Origin: Bacillota bacterium
Lineage (GTDB): Bacteria; Bacillota; Clostridia; Christensenellales; Aristaeellaceae
DNA length: 64,000 nucleotides
Assembly: GCA_023444095.1 (NCBI GenBank)
Contig: JAEZRP010000006.1
Location: 62,001 to 126,000, forward strand
Direction: 5' to 3'
The notes below the pieces were generated by a model. The model ran no database searches, was not told the origin of the DNA, and saw only the letters and a program-made list of their open reading frames with translations. Positions 17,245 through 26,263 of the stretch are shown piece by piece; the first letter of the stretch is position 1; every line of letters begins with the position of its first letter. A program made the position numbers and the translations under genes.

Positions 17245-17372
17245 TTCTGTCCTGATCCTCCCCGCGGCACGAAACATGGCGCTTCGATCCGCGGGATCTT
17301 CCACGAATCAAGCGCTACGGATCAGCGTCGCGGTCATTTGGAACCATATCGTTCCTCCAAGTGTTTTGTGCC
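17216..17372 (-). ncRNA. Structured RNA upstream of aspS, class unassigned (6S-like candidate)
   Basis: A promoter (17373-17401) and a rho-independent terminator (17216-17244) bracket about 150 bases with extensive pairing. An outer stem pairs 17372-17362 with about 17270-17280 (GGCAC/GTGCC, then AAACA/TGTTT). Inside are a GGAAC/GTTCC hairpin and a GCGCTT/AAGCGC stem enclosing a smaller hairpin. Alternative pairings also exist: CTGATCC with GGATCAG, and GATCCCGCGG with a later CCGCGGG-GATC segment. As I recall, a 6S RNA gene lies next to aspS in Bacillus subtilis, which makes 6S a candidate. A regulatory aspS leader is the other option. I find no T-box core sequence. Confidence 0.5.
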
Positions 17373-17401
17373 ATGATACCATAGATTTCCATGCCTGACA
17401 A
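17373..17401 (-). promoter_or_regulatory. Promoter of the RNA upstream of aspS
   Basis: Minus strand: TTGTCA (17401-17396), 17 bases, TATCAT (17378-17373). It starts five bases from the end of the amidase gene. Confidence 0.75.
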
Positions 17402-17405
17402 GCCG

Positions 17406-18170
17406 CTATTTTACAAAGTAATCGCACACGCCCTCGACCATTCCCTCGATCAAAAGCGCCTGATAGTCAGGGTCGACGAGCTTCAGGTCCTCGTCGGGGT
17501 TCGACATGTACCCCATCTCGACGAGGATGGAGGGCACCTCCGACCAGTTGAGGCCGGTGTAGGTGTCGCGCCGATAGATGCCGTTCGCCTTCGCGCCCGT
17601 CTTTTCCGCCATCGCGGACAGGATGGATTCGGACGCCGCGTAGCTTTCCTCGGCGCACGCGCCCGTCGCGCGCACATAGAGCCCGATGCCGTGAACGGAC
17701 GAATCTTCCGCGCCGTTGCAGTGGATGCGCAGAACCAGGTTCGCCTCCGCCTCGTTCATCATTTGGGCGCGCTCGATGTTTGAAATGTCGACGTCGTTCG
17801 TTTCCCGCGTCATGACAACCGTCGCACCCTCGGCCTCGAGCGCGTCCCGCAGCTTCCGCGAGACCTCGAGATTCACCTCGTACTCGGGGACGCGCGACTT
17901 TACGCCCTGCGTTCCGGAGCTGGTCTTTGCCTTCATCTCCTTGCTTCCGGGCGAAATGGGCTCCTTGTCATAGTTCGCCTTCGTCTGGTGCCCGGGATCG
18001 ATGCCGATGACGACGCCGGAAAGCCTCCCCGGCTCGGTCATCGCGTCTGCGGTGAGGATCGGTCGCTCGGGGACGAGCGTCGGCATATCGGCCGAATCCT
18101 CGCCCATCGATACCCCGATCACGGCAAGAATCAGGATCAAAATCGCGGTCAATCCAATCGCGCGTCGCAC
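17406..18170 (-). CDS. N-acetylmuramoyl-L-alanine amidase (Amidase_3)
   Basis: A 254-residue secreted zinc amidase that cuts the bond between muramic acid and L-alanine in peptidoglycan. A hydrophobic N-terminal segment (about 4-22) acts as signal or anchor. The Amidase_3 domain spans about residues 53-252 with the zinc ligands H61 (DPGHQ), E98 (YEVN) and H150 (RIHCN). The catalytic glutamate is in VEMGYMSN near the end. The start is a GTG at 18170 with GGAAGTGAT upstream. Similar enzymes (CwlD/LytC group) act in sporulation or cell separation; the exact role is not visible. No extra cell-wall-binding domain is present. Confidence 0.93.
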   Translation of the reverse strand: MRRAIGLTAILILILAVIGVSMGEDSADMPTLVPERPILTADAMTEPGRLSGVVIGIDPGHQTKANYDKEPISPGSKEMKAKTSSGTQGVKSRVPEYEVNLEVSRKLRDALEAEGATVVMTRETNDVDISNIERAQMMNEAEANLVLRIHCNGAEDSSVHGIGLYVRATGACAEESYAASESILSAMAEKTGAKANGIYRRDTYTGLNWSEVPSILVEMGYMSNPDEDLKLVDPDYQALLIEGMVEGVCDYFVK

Positions 18171-18199
18171 TGTATCACTTCCGTTCGGTTCTCTGACCG

Positions 18200-18910
18200 C
18201 TAGCTTCCCCGCTTTGTTCCCTTGAGATTCGTGACGACGCGGCCGATCGCGGAGATCATGTCGCCGAGGTCGAAAAGCTCCATCGAACCGTACGGCGCGT
18301 TGACGATGGTCTCGATCGCATCCCGGTAAGCGCTCAGAAGCTCGAGCACGTTGAGCGCGCAGTCGGGGCTATCGTACATCGTCGCGATCATCCGGGTCGC
18401 CTCTTCGTTGACGTCGAGCGCAAGCATCGCGATGAGCCGCGCCACCTCGCCCGCGCGCTTGACGGTGAACTGCCTTTCGCGCACGCCCAGATCGATGATC
18501 TCCCCGATGAGGGGAACGAGCATGTCGAGGGTGATGACCCGCAGTTCGCGCCGCACGGAGGCGTCCTGCGCGCTCAGTGTGAGTTCCGTCAGCGTCCCGA
18601 GCATCGACGGCGTCTCGCGGTCGAGGGTGTTCATGAGCCGAAGCGCAGCGTTCAGCTTTTCGACCGCGCCAGACCGCATCGCGCGCACGTAGGCGACGCC
18701 TTCCCTGTACCATTCCTCCGCGCGGCGGCTGCAGACCGCGACGAGCAGGTCCATCTTCGTCTCGAAGTAGTGGTAGAATCCACCCTTCGAGATGGAGAGC
18801 GCGTCCAGCACGTCCTGCACGCTCGTCGCCTGATAACCGTTCTCGCCGAACAGCTTCTCCGCCGCGTCGATGATCTTTTTCTTGCTCTCCTCGCCCTTGC
18901 GCACGCGCAT
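18200..18910 (-). CDS. TetR/AcrR-family transcriptional regulator
   Basis: A 236-residue repressor-type protein. The N-terminal helix-turn-helix (about residues 8-55) has the family pattern IIDAAEKLF, NGYQATSVQDV and SKGGFYHYF. The C-terminal ligand-binding region is longer than in most small TetR proteins. I use the ATG at 18910. Its G-run is too close for a good ribosome binding site, so the GTG at 18904, six bases after GGGGG, is equally likely, and a TTG at 18922 is possible. A consensus promoter with flanking inverted repeats (18928-18972) suggests autorepression. The ligand is unknown, and no transporter sits next to it. Confidence 0.92.
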   Translation of the reverse strand: MRVRKGEESKKKIIDAAEKLFGENGYQATSVQDVLDALSISKGGFYHYFETKMDLLVAVCSRRAEEWYREGVAYVRAMRSGAVEKLNAALRLMNTLDRETPSMLGTLTELTLSAQDASVRRELRVITLDMLVPLIGEIIDLGVRERQFTVKRAGEVARLIAMLALDVNEEATRMIATMYDSPDCALNVLELLSAYRDAIETIVNAPYGSMELFDLGDMISAIGRVVTNLKGTKRGS

Positions 18911-18927
18911 CCCCCGTTTCAAACTTC

Positions 18928-18972
18928 AGTCGGTTGTATGGACATTATATAAAACATACCGAAGTCTGTCAA
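18928..18972 (-). promoter_or_regulatory. Consensus promoter with inverted-repeat operator of the TetR gene
   Basis: Minus strand: TTGACA (18972-18967), 17 bases, TATAAT (18949-18944), a near-perfect sigma-A promoter. Half-sites of the type TCGGT-TATG and CATACCGA flank the -10 box in inverted orientation (about 18930-18940 and 18954-18963), as expected for a TetR autoregulatory site. Confidence 0.75.
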
Positions 18973-18976
18973 GTGG

Positions 18977-20692
18977 TTATTCAAACAGCATGTTCTCGGC
19001 GAACCGCTCCTGGAAGTCCGCGCTCGCGGAGAGCTCTATGTACGTCATCCTGCGCCGCACTCCCTCCGCGCGGGCGAGTGCGGTCTGGTCCGCGATCATC
19101 ATCCGCGCGCCCGTTCCGGCTGCGTTTCCGACCGGCTCGATTCGCTTTAAGAGCTCCATGGGCAATAGCCCGATCGAGCAGGCGCTCTTTCGGTCGATGA
19201 AATTTCCGAAGCCCCCCGCGAGGTAGAGCTTTTGAATGTCCCCGATCTCGATGCCCGCCGCATCTGCAAGCACGCCGATGCCCGCGGCGATTGCCGCCTT
19301 CGCGAGCTGCACTTCCCGGACATCCTTCTGGCAGATGAATACGCCGTCCGCGAGCGGGAAGTCGCCGTCCATGCGGCCCGTCTCGTCGATGATCTCCGCC
19401 CTGAGCATCTCCGCCACCGCGTCCACGATGCCGCTTCCGCAGATGCTCGCCGCCCGTTTCCCTCCGATGGTCGTGACGACGGGCCTTCCGTCCTCGATCT
19501 TCACCCGGTCAATCGCGCCGTCGATCGCGCCGGAACCGCAGCGGATGTGCGCGCCCTCGAACGCCGGGCCCGCCGCCGCCGAGCAGCACCACATCTTCTC
19601 CCCCACCCGCAGCGCGATCTCGCCGTTGGTGCCGATATCGATCATGAGCGCCGCCTCGCCCGGCGCATCGAGCCCGCACGCGACGACCGCCGCGACGGTA
19701 TCCGCGCCCACGTAGCCCGCGACGCAGGGACCGAGCGTCACGACCGCGTTCTCAAAGGAAAGGCCGAGCTTTTTCGCCTCGACGTGACGCGTCGCGGCGT
19801 AGACGGGCACGAAGGGCAGCGTCGCGATGTACTTGACCGGCAATTCCGCCGCAAGGTGCATCATGATCGTGTTCCCGACGAGCGCGATGTGGCGGATCTC
19901 CTCCGCCCCGACGTTCGCGCGCGCGCGCATCTCGCCGATCAAATCCGAGATCCCGCCGCGCACAAGCCGCGCGAGCGTCTGAAGGCCCTCGGGCCGCTCC
20001 ATGGTGTAATTGGCGCGCGTGATGACGTCGCCGCCATAGTTGCGCTGGGGATTGAGCATGGAGGCGGTCGCGACGAGCTCCCCGGTCGATAAGTCGACGA
20101 GGTAGGAAGCCATGGTGGTCGTCCCGATATCGACCGCGCAGCCGAACGCGCGCGGCCTTTCGGCAGTCACATGAGTAACCCTTCCGAGGAAGCGCACGGC
20201 ATAGGCTGCATCACCGCCGCGCAGCGCCTCCGCAAGATCTTCGTACACCTCGTCCGAAATGTCATCTTCTGAAATCTGAAGCGCCTCCGAAAGCCGCGCC
20301 GCGTCGGACTTCTGGGCGACCAGAGACGGCTTTTCGCACCGGACTTCATCGATCCGGCATGCCGGGTCGAGCGCATACGCCGCTCCCGCACCGTCCACCA
20401 GCACGCGCGCGGCGCTCTCCTCGATCGTCACCTCGACGTCCCCCTCGACGACGCAGCCGCAGGCGAGCCTGTAACCATTTTTCAGCTGCTCATCCGTCAA
20501 AAACCGCCGCTCTGCGTCGCACACAGAGCTCACCGCGCCCTGAACGCGCACGACGCACTTGCCGCAGAAGCAGCGCCCGCCGCAAGGCGCGCTAACGCTT
20601 GCGCCCGCGCGATCCAGCGCCTCGATCAACTTTTCGCCCGCCACCGCCTCCGCGCTTGTCCGGCTTTCGCCGCGATTGATCGTGAGTTTCAT
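18977..20692 (-). CDS. RACo-like ASKHA-domain ferredoxin protein (corrinoid activation/regeneration type)
   Basis: A 571-residue protein with an N-terminal plant-type [2Fe-2S] domain and a C-terminal ASKHA ATPase region (DUF4445). The cluster ligands are C37, C43, C46 and C78 (C-x5-C-x2-C-xn-C). Glycine-rich nucleotide motifs include VDIGTTTMASYLVD, ALVGNTIMMH, MIDIGTNGEIAL and YLAGGFGNF. Related proteins (RACo, RamA-like) reductively reactivate Co(II) corrinoid proteins in methyl transfer. No methyltransferase or corrinoid protein gene is in the window, so the client is unknown. The start at 20692 has GGGAGGG upstream and lies 101 bases inside the end of the ygiQ-like gene, an unusually long overlap. 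Confidence 0.9.
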   Translation of the reverse strand: MKLTINRGESRTSAEAVAGEKLIEALDRAGASVSAPCGGRCFCGKCVVRVQGAVSSVCDAERRFLTDEQLKNGYRLACGCVVEGDVEVTIEESAARVLVDGAGAAYALDPACRIDEVRCEKPSLVAQKSDAARLSEALQISEDDISDEVYEDLAEALRGGDAAYAVRFLGRVTHVTAERPRAFGCAVDIGTTTMASYLVDLSTGELVATASMLNPQRNYGGDVITRANYTMERPEGLQTLARLVRGGISDLIGEMRARANVGAEEIRHIALVGNTIMMHLAAELPVKYIATLPFVPVYAATRHVEAKKLGLSFENAVVTLGPCVAGYVGADTVAAVVACGLDAPGEAALMIDIGTNGEIALRVGEKMWCCSAAAGPAFEGAHIRCGSGAIDGAIDRVKIEDGRPVVTTIGGKRAASICGSGIVDAVAEMLRAEIIDETGRMDGDFPLADGVFICQKDVREVQLAKAAIAAGIGVLADAAGIEIGDIQKLYLAGGFGNFIDRKSACSIGLLPMELLKRIEPVGNAAGTGARMMIADQTALARAEGVRRRMTYIELSASADFQERFAENMLFE

Positions 20693-22505
20693 TCCCGTCC
20701 CTCCCCGGTTTTCTCTGTATTTCCCGCGGCCGGATCAGACAGTCCTTGCCGAAGCCGATGAGGTCCCGCCTGTCCGCCAATCTCAGCGCCTTTTCGACCA
20801 GCGCGCGGTTCTGCGGCCTGTTATACTGCATGAGCGCGCGCTGCATCGCCTTTTCCTCGGGATCGCGCGGCACGTAGACATCCGTCATGTCTCGGGGATC
20901 GAGCCCCGTGAAGTACATGGCAGTCGAAAGCGTGCCGGGCGTGGGATAGAAATCCTGCACTTGGTCGGGGTGCTGGCCGGTTCTTTTCATGTACTGCGCA
21001 AGCAGGATCGCATCGTCCAGGGTGCAGCCGGGGTGCGAGGACATGAAGTATGGGACTAGAAACTGCTTCATGCCCGCCGCCTCGTTTTCCTTTTGATACT
21101 TTTCGACGAAGCGGTCGTACACGGCGGATTCGGGCTTGCCCATATAGGAAAGGACGCGCGGGCTCACGTGCTCTGGCGCGACCTTGAGCTGGCCCGAAAC
21201 GTGATTCCTCACGAGCTCGCGCAGGAAGTTCGACTTCTTATCCGCGAGCACGTAGTCGAAGCGCACGCCGGAGCGCACGAAAACCTTCTTCACGCCCTGG
21301 ATCTCGCGCAGCGACCTCAATATGTCGATGTATTCGGTATGATCTGCGACGAGGTTCGCGCACGGCTTCGGGAACAGGCACTGCTTGCCCGGGCACGTGC
21401 CCTTCGAAAGCTGTTTTTTGCAGGCGGGCGCGCGGAAGTTGGCCGTCGGGCCGCCCACATCGTGGATGTAGCCCTTGAAATCCCTGTCCCTGGCGAGAAG
21501 CTTCCCCTCGGCGACGATGGATTCCTTGCTGCGGCTGGTCACAATCCTTCCCTGATGGAAGGTGAGCGCGCAGAAGTTGCACGCGCCAAAGCAGCCGCGC
21601 ACGGAGGCAATGGAGAATTTTACTTCCTCGAGCGCGGGGATGCCGCCCGCCGCGTCGTACATGGGATGCCACACGCGGGCGTACGGAAGCGCGTAGGTCG
21701 CGTCCAGTTCGGCAGGGGAAAGGGGCATGTCTGGGATGTTCTGCAGCAGGACCTTCCTGCCGTGCTTTTGAGCAATGGGCTTCCCGCGCACGGGGTCCTG
21801 CTGATCATACTGCACCTTGAACGCGCGCGCATAGGCGCGCCTGTCCTTCGCGACGACGGCGGAGGCCTCGATCTCAAGAAAGCCCTCGGGCACCTCGCCC
21901 GCCATGACGCAGGTGCCGGGAATGCGCACGCCCGAGAAATCTCCGCCTTCGCGCATGCGCTCGGCAACCTTGAGGATCATTCGCTCGCCCATGCCGAACA
22001 TCAGGATGTCGGCGCCCGCGTCCACGAGGATGGAGTTGCGCACCCGATCGTCCCAGTAGTCGTAGTGGGCGAACCGCCGAAGCGAAGCCTCGACGCCGCC
22101 GATGCCGATGGGAATGTTTCCGTACGCCTCGCGGATGCGGTTGCAGTAGACGATGGTCGCGCGGTCGGGGCGGCTGCCCGCCTTGCCGCCGGGCGCGTAC
22201 GCGTCCTCGGAGCGCGGTTTCTTCGCGGCGGTATAGTGGTTGACCATGGAGTCGATGACGCCCGCCGTCACGAGAAAACCGATCCGCGGGCGTCCGAATT
22301 TCTTGAATTCCTCGCACGTCTTCCAGTCGGGCTGCGGGAGCATCGCGACCCGGTAGCCCGCGCGCTCGAGCACGCGCGAGATAATCGCAAGTCCGAAGGA
22401 GGGATGATCGACGTATGCGTCGCCGGTGACGTACACAAAGTCCGGCGCGTCCCAGCCGCGCGCGCGCGCCTCCTCCATGGTAACCGGCAAAAAACGACTG
22501 TCCAT
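20592..22505 (-). CDS. YgiQ family radical SAM protein
   Basis: A 637-residue radical SAM enzyme. The [4Fe-4S]-binding motif C-x3-C-x2-C (C305, C309, C312 in CFGACNFCAL) lies in the middle of the chain, as in the YgiQ/UPF0313 family. A B12-binding-like N-terminal region (about 10-200) and the C-terminal DUF3362 region are also present. The reaction is unknown. The last about 30 residues are low-complexity (Arg/Gly/Lys-rich) and are encoded in the 101-base overlap with the RACo-like gene, so they may be a tail without function. The start at 22505 has GGAGGG upstream; mfd ends 10 bases before it. Confidence 0.93.
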   Translation of the reverse strand: MDSRFLPVTMEEARARGWDAPDFVYVTGDAYVDHPSFGLAIISRVLERAGYRVAMLPQPDWKTCEEFKKFGRPRIGFLVTAGVIDSMVNHYTAAKKPRSEDAYAPGGKAGSRPDRATIVYCNRIREAYGNIPIGIGGVEASLRRFAHYDYWDDRVRNSILVDAGADILMFGMGERMILKVAERMREGGDFSGVRIPGTCVMAGEVPEGFLEIEASAVVAKDRRAYARAFKVQYDQQDPVRGKPIAQKHGRKVLLQNIPDMPLSPAELDATYALPYARVWHPMYDAAGGIPALEEVKFSIASVRGCFGACNFCALTFHQGRIVTSRSKESIVAEGKLLARDRDFKGYIHDVGGPTANFRAPACKKQLSKGTCPGKQCLFPKPCANLVADHTEYIDILRSLREIQGVKKVFVRSGVRFDYVLADKKSNFLRELVRNHVSGQLKVAPEHVSPRVLSYMGKPESAVYDRFVEKYQKENEAAGMKQFLVPYFMSSHPGCTLDDAILLAQYMKRTGQHPDQVQDFYPTPGTLSTAMYFTGLDPRDMTDVYVPRDPEEKAMQRALMQYNRPQNRALVEKALRLADRRDLIGFGKDCLIRPREIQRKPGRDGNETHDQSRRKPDKRGGGGGRKVDRGAGSRGRKR

Positions 22506-22515
22506 CCGCCCTCCG

Positions 22516-25500
22516 TTACAAACTTTCGTCTGCTTTGATCATACTCTGGTTCGTTTTTTCTTCCTCCGCATCGGCAAGGAAGTCCTCGACCACGGCGCTC
22601 ATCACGTCGACCGCACCCTTCAAAAGCTCCTCCGCGGCCATGTTCTTCCGGTCGAAATAGACCAGGGTCGGCGGATTTCCGCCCATGAACCGCAGGTGGT
22701 TTTCCTGCCTCTTCGCCGCCGCCAGAACCTTCATCAGGTCGATGTCCGCCGTGATCGAGAAGCGCATGTGGATCTGATCCCCGCGCACGGTCACGAGGTC
22801 GATGCCGATCCGACCGCACAGGTTTTTCATCCGCGCGATGGAAATAAGGTTCATGACCGGCCTGTTCGGGTCGCCGAAGCGGTCGATCAATTCCTCCACG
22901 AGGTCGTCCTTGTCGGCGTCTGTCCTGACCGAGGCGATCTTCTTGTACATCTCTACCCGGAGGATGTCGTTTGAAACATATTCCTGCGGCAGATACGCGT
23001 CGATCTTGACGTCCACGCGCGCGTCGATGTCGCCCTGCGAGGCGTCGCCGCGCATCTCCGCGACCGTCTCCTCGATCATCTTGACGTACAGATCGTAACC
23101 GACCGACGCCATGAACCCGCTCTGCTCCGAGCCCAAAAGGTTCCCCGCGCCGCGAATCTCGAGGTCGCGCATCGCCACGCGGAAGCCCGAGCCGAACTCG
23201 GTAAACTCCCGGATGGCGGAGAGCCGCTTGTCGGCGGTCTCCGTCAGAACCTTCGATGGGTTGACGGTGAGGTAGGCGTACGCGAGCCGGTTCGAGCGGC
23301 CCACGCGGCCCCGGAGCTGGTAAAGCTGCGCGAGGCCGAAGCGATCGGCGTCGCACACGATGAGCGTGTTCGCGCGCGGGACGTCCAGACCCGCCTCGAT
23401 GATGGTCGTACACAGCAGGACGTCAAACTTGCCCTCGTAGAAATCGAGCATCACGTCCTCGAGCGCGTGCTCGCGCATTTGGCCGTGGCCGACCGCGATG
23501 CGCGCCTCGGGAACGAGCTTTTTGAGGCGGCTGTACATGATCTCGATGGTCTGCACGCGGTTATAAAGCACGTAAACCTGCCCGCCGCGGGAAAGCTCGC
23601 GCAGGATCGCGTCACGCACGAGTCCGTCCGAATACTCCACGACGTAAGTCTGCACCGGATATCGCTCCTCGGGCGGGGACTGCAGAAGGCTCATGTCGCG
23701 GATGCCGACCATCGACATGTGGAGTGTGCGCGGGATCGGCGTCGCGGTGAGCGTCAGAACGTCCACCGACCTTTTCAGCTTCTTGATGGCTTCCTTGTGC
23801 GCCACGCCGAAGCGCTGCTCCTCGTCGACGACCAGGAGCCCGAGATCCTTGAAGCCGATGTCCTTGGCGAGCAGCCGATGCGTTCCAATCACGACGTCCA
23901 ACTCGCCGTTCTTGAGGTCGGTAATGACCTTCTTCTGCTCTGCTGCGGTCTTGAAGCGCGAGAGGGTCTCGATCCGAACCGGGAAGCCGTGGAAGCGGTT
24001 CATCATGGTGGCGTAGTGCTGCTGGACGAGGATGGTCGTCGGCGCGAGAAGCGCCGCCTGTTTTCCGCCCATCACGGCCTTGAAGATGCCACGGAGCGCG
24101 ACCTCCGTCTTTCCGTAGCCGACGTCGCCGCACAGGAGCCGGTCCATGATCTTCGGCTTCTCCATGTCGCGTTTGATCTCCTCGATGGCCGTGAGCTGGT
24201 CGGGCGTCTCCTCGAAGGGGAAGCTGTCCTCGAACTCGCGCTGCCACGGCGTATCCGTATCGAACGGATGGCCGGGCGTCGCCTCACGGTGGGCATAAAG
24301 CTTGAGCAGTTCGCCCGCAATCTCGCGGATCGAGTTTTTGACCTTCGCCTTCTGCCTCTGCCACTCGCCACCGGAGAGCTTGTTGAGCTTGGGCGCCTCA
24401 CCCTCGGAGCCGATGTACTTTTGTACCCGGTCGAGCTGATCAGTCGGGACGTAGAGCTTGTCGGTGCCGGAGTAGCGGATGTGCAAAAAATCGCGGTAGG
24501 TGCCCTCGCTCGCGAGCCTGATTGTGCCCATGTACTGGCCGATGCCGTGGTTCTCGTGGACGACATAGTCGCCGATCTTGAGCTCGGTAAACGCCGAGAG
24601 CTTCTCCCCCGTCTTGGCGCGCGCGCGCGATTTTTGGCGCGAAAGGCCGTAGACGTCCGACTCGGAGACCACCATGAGCTTTGCCTGCGGATAGAGAAAG
24701 CCGCGCCCGATGCCCAGCGGGAAGATCATCGGCTCGCCGGGCAGGAGCTCCTGTGGAATCTCCTCCGCGTAGCGCGCCTTGACTTCGAAGCCGGCGAGCG
24801 CATTTTCGAGCCGCTGCCCGCGCGCCACGCCGCCCGCAAGCAGCGCGATGCGCCAGCCCTCGGAAGACATGCGCTTGAGATCGTGCGCGAGTTCCCTGAC
24901 GTTCGTCTGATAGCCCGTGGCGTTCCTGCACTCGAACTTATAAAGGCCCTGCGGCTGAAAATCCCGCTCCGTGCGCATGAACGGATCCATGACGAGCTCG
25001 GTGTGCCGCGAGAAGCGGGCGAGAAGCTCGTCGTAGGAAAGGAGCAGCTCGCCCTGCGCTGGCAGTGCCTCGTCGCGCTCAAGCGCGGCGACGTATTGCT
25101 CCCGGAATTCCAGCGCGCGGTTTTCGCACCGCTCGCGCAGCCGCTCGGGCTGGTCGAACACGATGATGGGATCGTCGAGATAGTCGGCCGCCGTGTCACT
25201 GTACTTGAGGAGCACGGGAATGAGCGCGTCAAAGCCCTCCGCGCGCCGACCCGTCTCCAGCGCGTCGAGCGTCGCGCGAAAGTTGCGCTCGAGCGCGTTC
25301 TTCGGCGGCAGGACGCGCTCGGCGAGCGCCTTTTTGGGTGGCTCCCTCTTTTTAGGCTGTTTCATGGCAAGCTCGCCGAACTCCGGGAGCTCGTCGTTCT
25401 CGGCGTTCTCGTAAGCGAGCTGCAAAAAGTCCTCGACGGGCGTCAGGTCGAACTCACGCTCGATCTGCCTCTGCCTGTCCTCGGTCTCGAGCGTGCTCCC

Positions 25501-26262
25501 GCGCGTGCGGAGCATGCGCTCCAGCTCGTGCGCGGCCTTGATGCACTCGTCGCCGGTGGGCAGCATCTCGTCCGCAGGATAGATGCGCGCCGAGGTGACG
25601 CGCGAAATCGAGCGCTGGGTCATGACGTCGAAGGAGCGGATGGAATCGATCTCGTCGTCGAAGAACTCCACGCGCAGCGCGTTCGGCTCGCCCACGGGGT
25701 AGACGTCCAGGATTCCGCCGCGCAGCGCGCACTGGCCCCGGCCCTCCACGAGCTGCACCCTTTCGTAGCCCGCGTCCACGAGCCGCTCGATCATTTCATT
25801 CGGCTGCATGCGCATCGATTCGTCGAGCGAAAGGATACGCTCCTGAAAGCGCGCTTTCGGCATGAGCCGGTGAGACAGCGCATCGACCGGCACGACGAGC
25901 ACCCTGAGCTCCCCCGTCGCAGCCGCGCCCAGCGCCTCGATGCGGCGCATGGAAAGCTCGCGGCTCGCGGCCGCGGTCTTCAAAAATGAAACATCGCGCG
26001 CGGGCAGGAACGCGCAGCCGCCGCCGAGGAGCGCGTTCATGTCCTCGGCGGTCCTTTGTGCGTTCATGTCGGTCGGTGTGAGGATGAGAAGAGGCCTTCC
26101 CGTCTTCCGCCAGATGGCGGAGAGGAAGTGGGCGCGCTGGGTGTCGTCCGGGCCGTAGGCGGCAAAGACGCCGCCCCGCGCGAGCGCGCCCGTAAGGGCT
26201 GCAAAGTCGGTCAGTTCGTCGAGAGGTGCAAAGAGACAAGCGAATCTGTCGTCTGACTGCAT
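22516..26262 (-). CDS. mfd: Transcription-repair coupling factor
   Basis: A 1248-residue Mfd protein, the DNA translocase that removes stalled RNA polymerase and recruits UvrA to the lesion. The N-terminal UvrB-like domain spans about 10-350. The CarD-like RNA polymerase interaction domain is near residue 560 (KIGDYVVHENHGIGQY). Helicase motif I (GDVGYGKTE) is near 711, motif II (DEEQRFG) near 812, and a C-terminal TRCF domain follows. The frame is open further upstream, but ATG 26262 has AAGGAGAG at good distance and lies one base after the pth stop, the usual pth-mfd arrangement. Confidence 0.98.
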   Translation of the reverse strand: MQSDDRFACLFAPLDELTDFAALTGALARGGVFAAYGPDDTQRAHFLSAIWRKTGRPLLILTPTDMNAQRTAEDMNALLGGGCAFLPARDVSFLKTAAASRELSMRRIEALGAAATGELRVLVVPVDALSHRLMPKARFQERILSLDESMRMQPNEMIERLVDAGYERVQLVEGRGQCALRGGILDVYPVGEPNALRVEFFDDEIDSIRSFDVMTQRSISRVTSARIYPADEMLPTGDECIKAAHELERMLRTRGSTLETEDRQRQIEREFDLTPVEDFLQLAYENAENDELPEFGELAMKQPKKREPPKKALAERVLPPKNALERNFRATLDALETGRRAEGFDALIPVLLKYSDTAADYLDDPIIVFDQPERLRERCENRALEFREQYVAALERDEALPAQGELLLSYDELLARFSRHTELVMDPFMRTERDFQPQGLYKFECRNATGYQTNVRELAHDLKRMSSEGWRIALLAGGVARGQRLENALAGFEVKARYAEEIPQELLPGEPMIFPLGIGRGFLYPQAKLMVVSESDVYGLSRQKSRARAKTGEKLSAFTELKIGDYVVHENHGIGQYMGTIRLASEGTYRDFLHIRYSGTDKLYVPTDQLDRVQKYIGSEGEAPKLNKLSGGEWQRQKAKVKNSIREIAGELLKLYAHREATPGHPFDTDTPWQREFEDSFPFEETPDQLTAIEEIKRDMEKPKIMDRLLCGDVGYGKTEVALRGIFKAVMGGKQAALLAPTTILVQQHYATMMNRFHGFPVRIETLSRFKTAAEQKKVITDLKNGELDVVIGTHRLLAKDIGFKDLGLLVVDEEQRFGVAHKEAIKKLKRSVDVLTLTATPIPRTLHMSMVGIRDMSLLQSPPEERYPVQTYVVEYSDGLVRDAILRELSRGGQVYVLYNRVQTIEIMYSRLKKLVPEARIAVGHGQMREHALEDVMLDFYEGKFDVLLCTTIIEAGLDVPRANTLIVCDADRFGLAQLYQLRGRVGRSNRLAYAYLTVNPSKVLTETADKRLSAIREFTEFGSGFRVAMRDLEIRGAGNLLGSEQSGFMASVGYDLYVKMIEETVAEMRGDASQGDIDARVDVKIDAYLPQEYVSNDILRVEMYKKIASVRTDADKDDLVEELIDRFGDPNRPVMNLISIARMKNLCGRIGIDLVTVRGDQIHMRFSITADIDLMKVLAAAKRQENHLRFMGGNPPTLVYFDRKNMAAEELLKGAVDVMSAVVEDFLADAEEEKTNQSMIKADESL

Positions 26263-26263
26263 T

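Noticed and set aside
17216..17372. T-box riboswitch for aspS
   Set aside because: The conserved AGGGTGG-type antiterminator core is missing and the terminator does not contain its complement, so the RNA is left unclassified.
23467..25989. 840-codon open frame on the plus strand inside mfd
   Set aside because: It is the antisense of mfd. Its composition (Arg/His/Leu/Asp-rich) shows no family and follows from the codon bias of the true gene.
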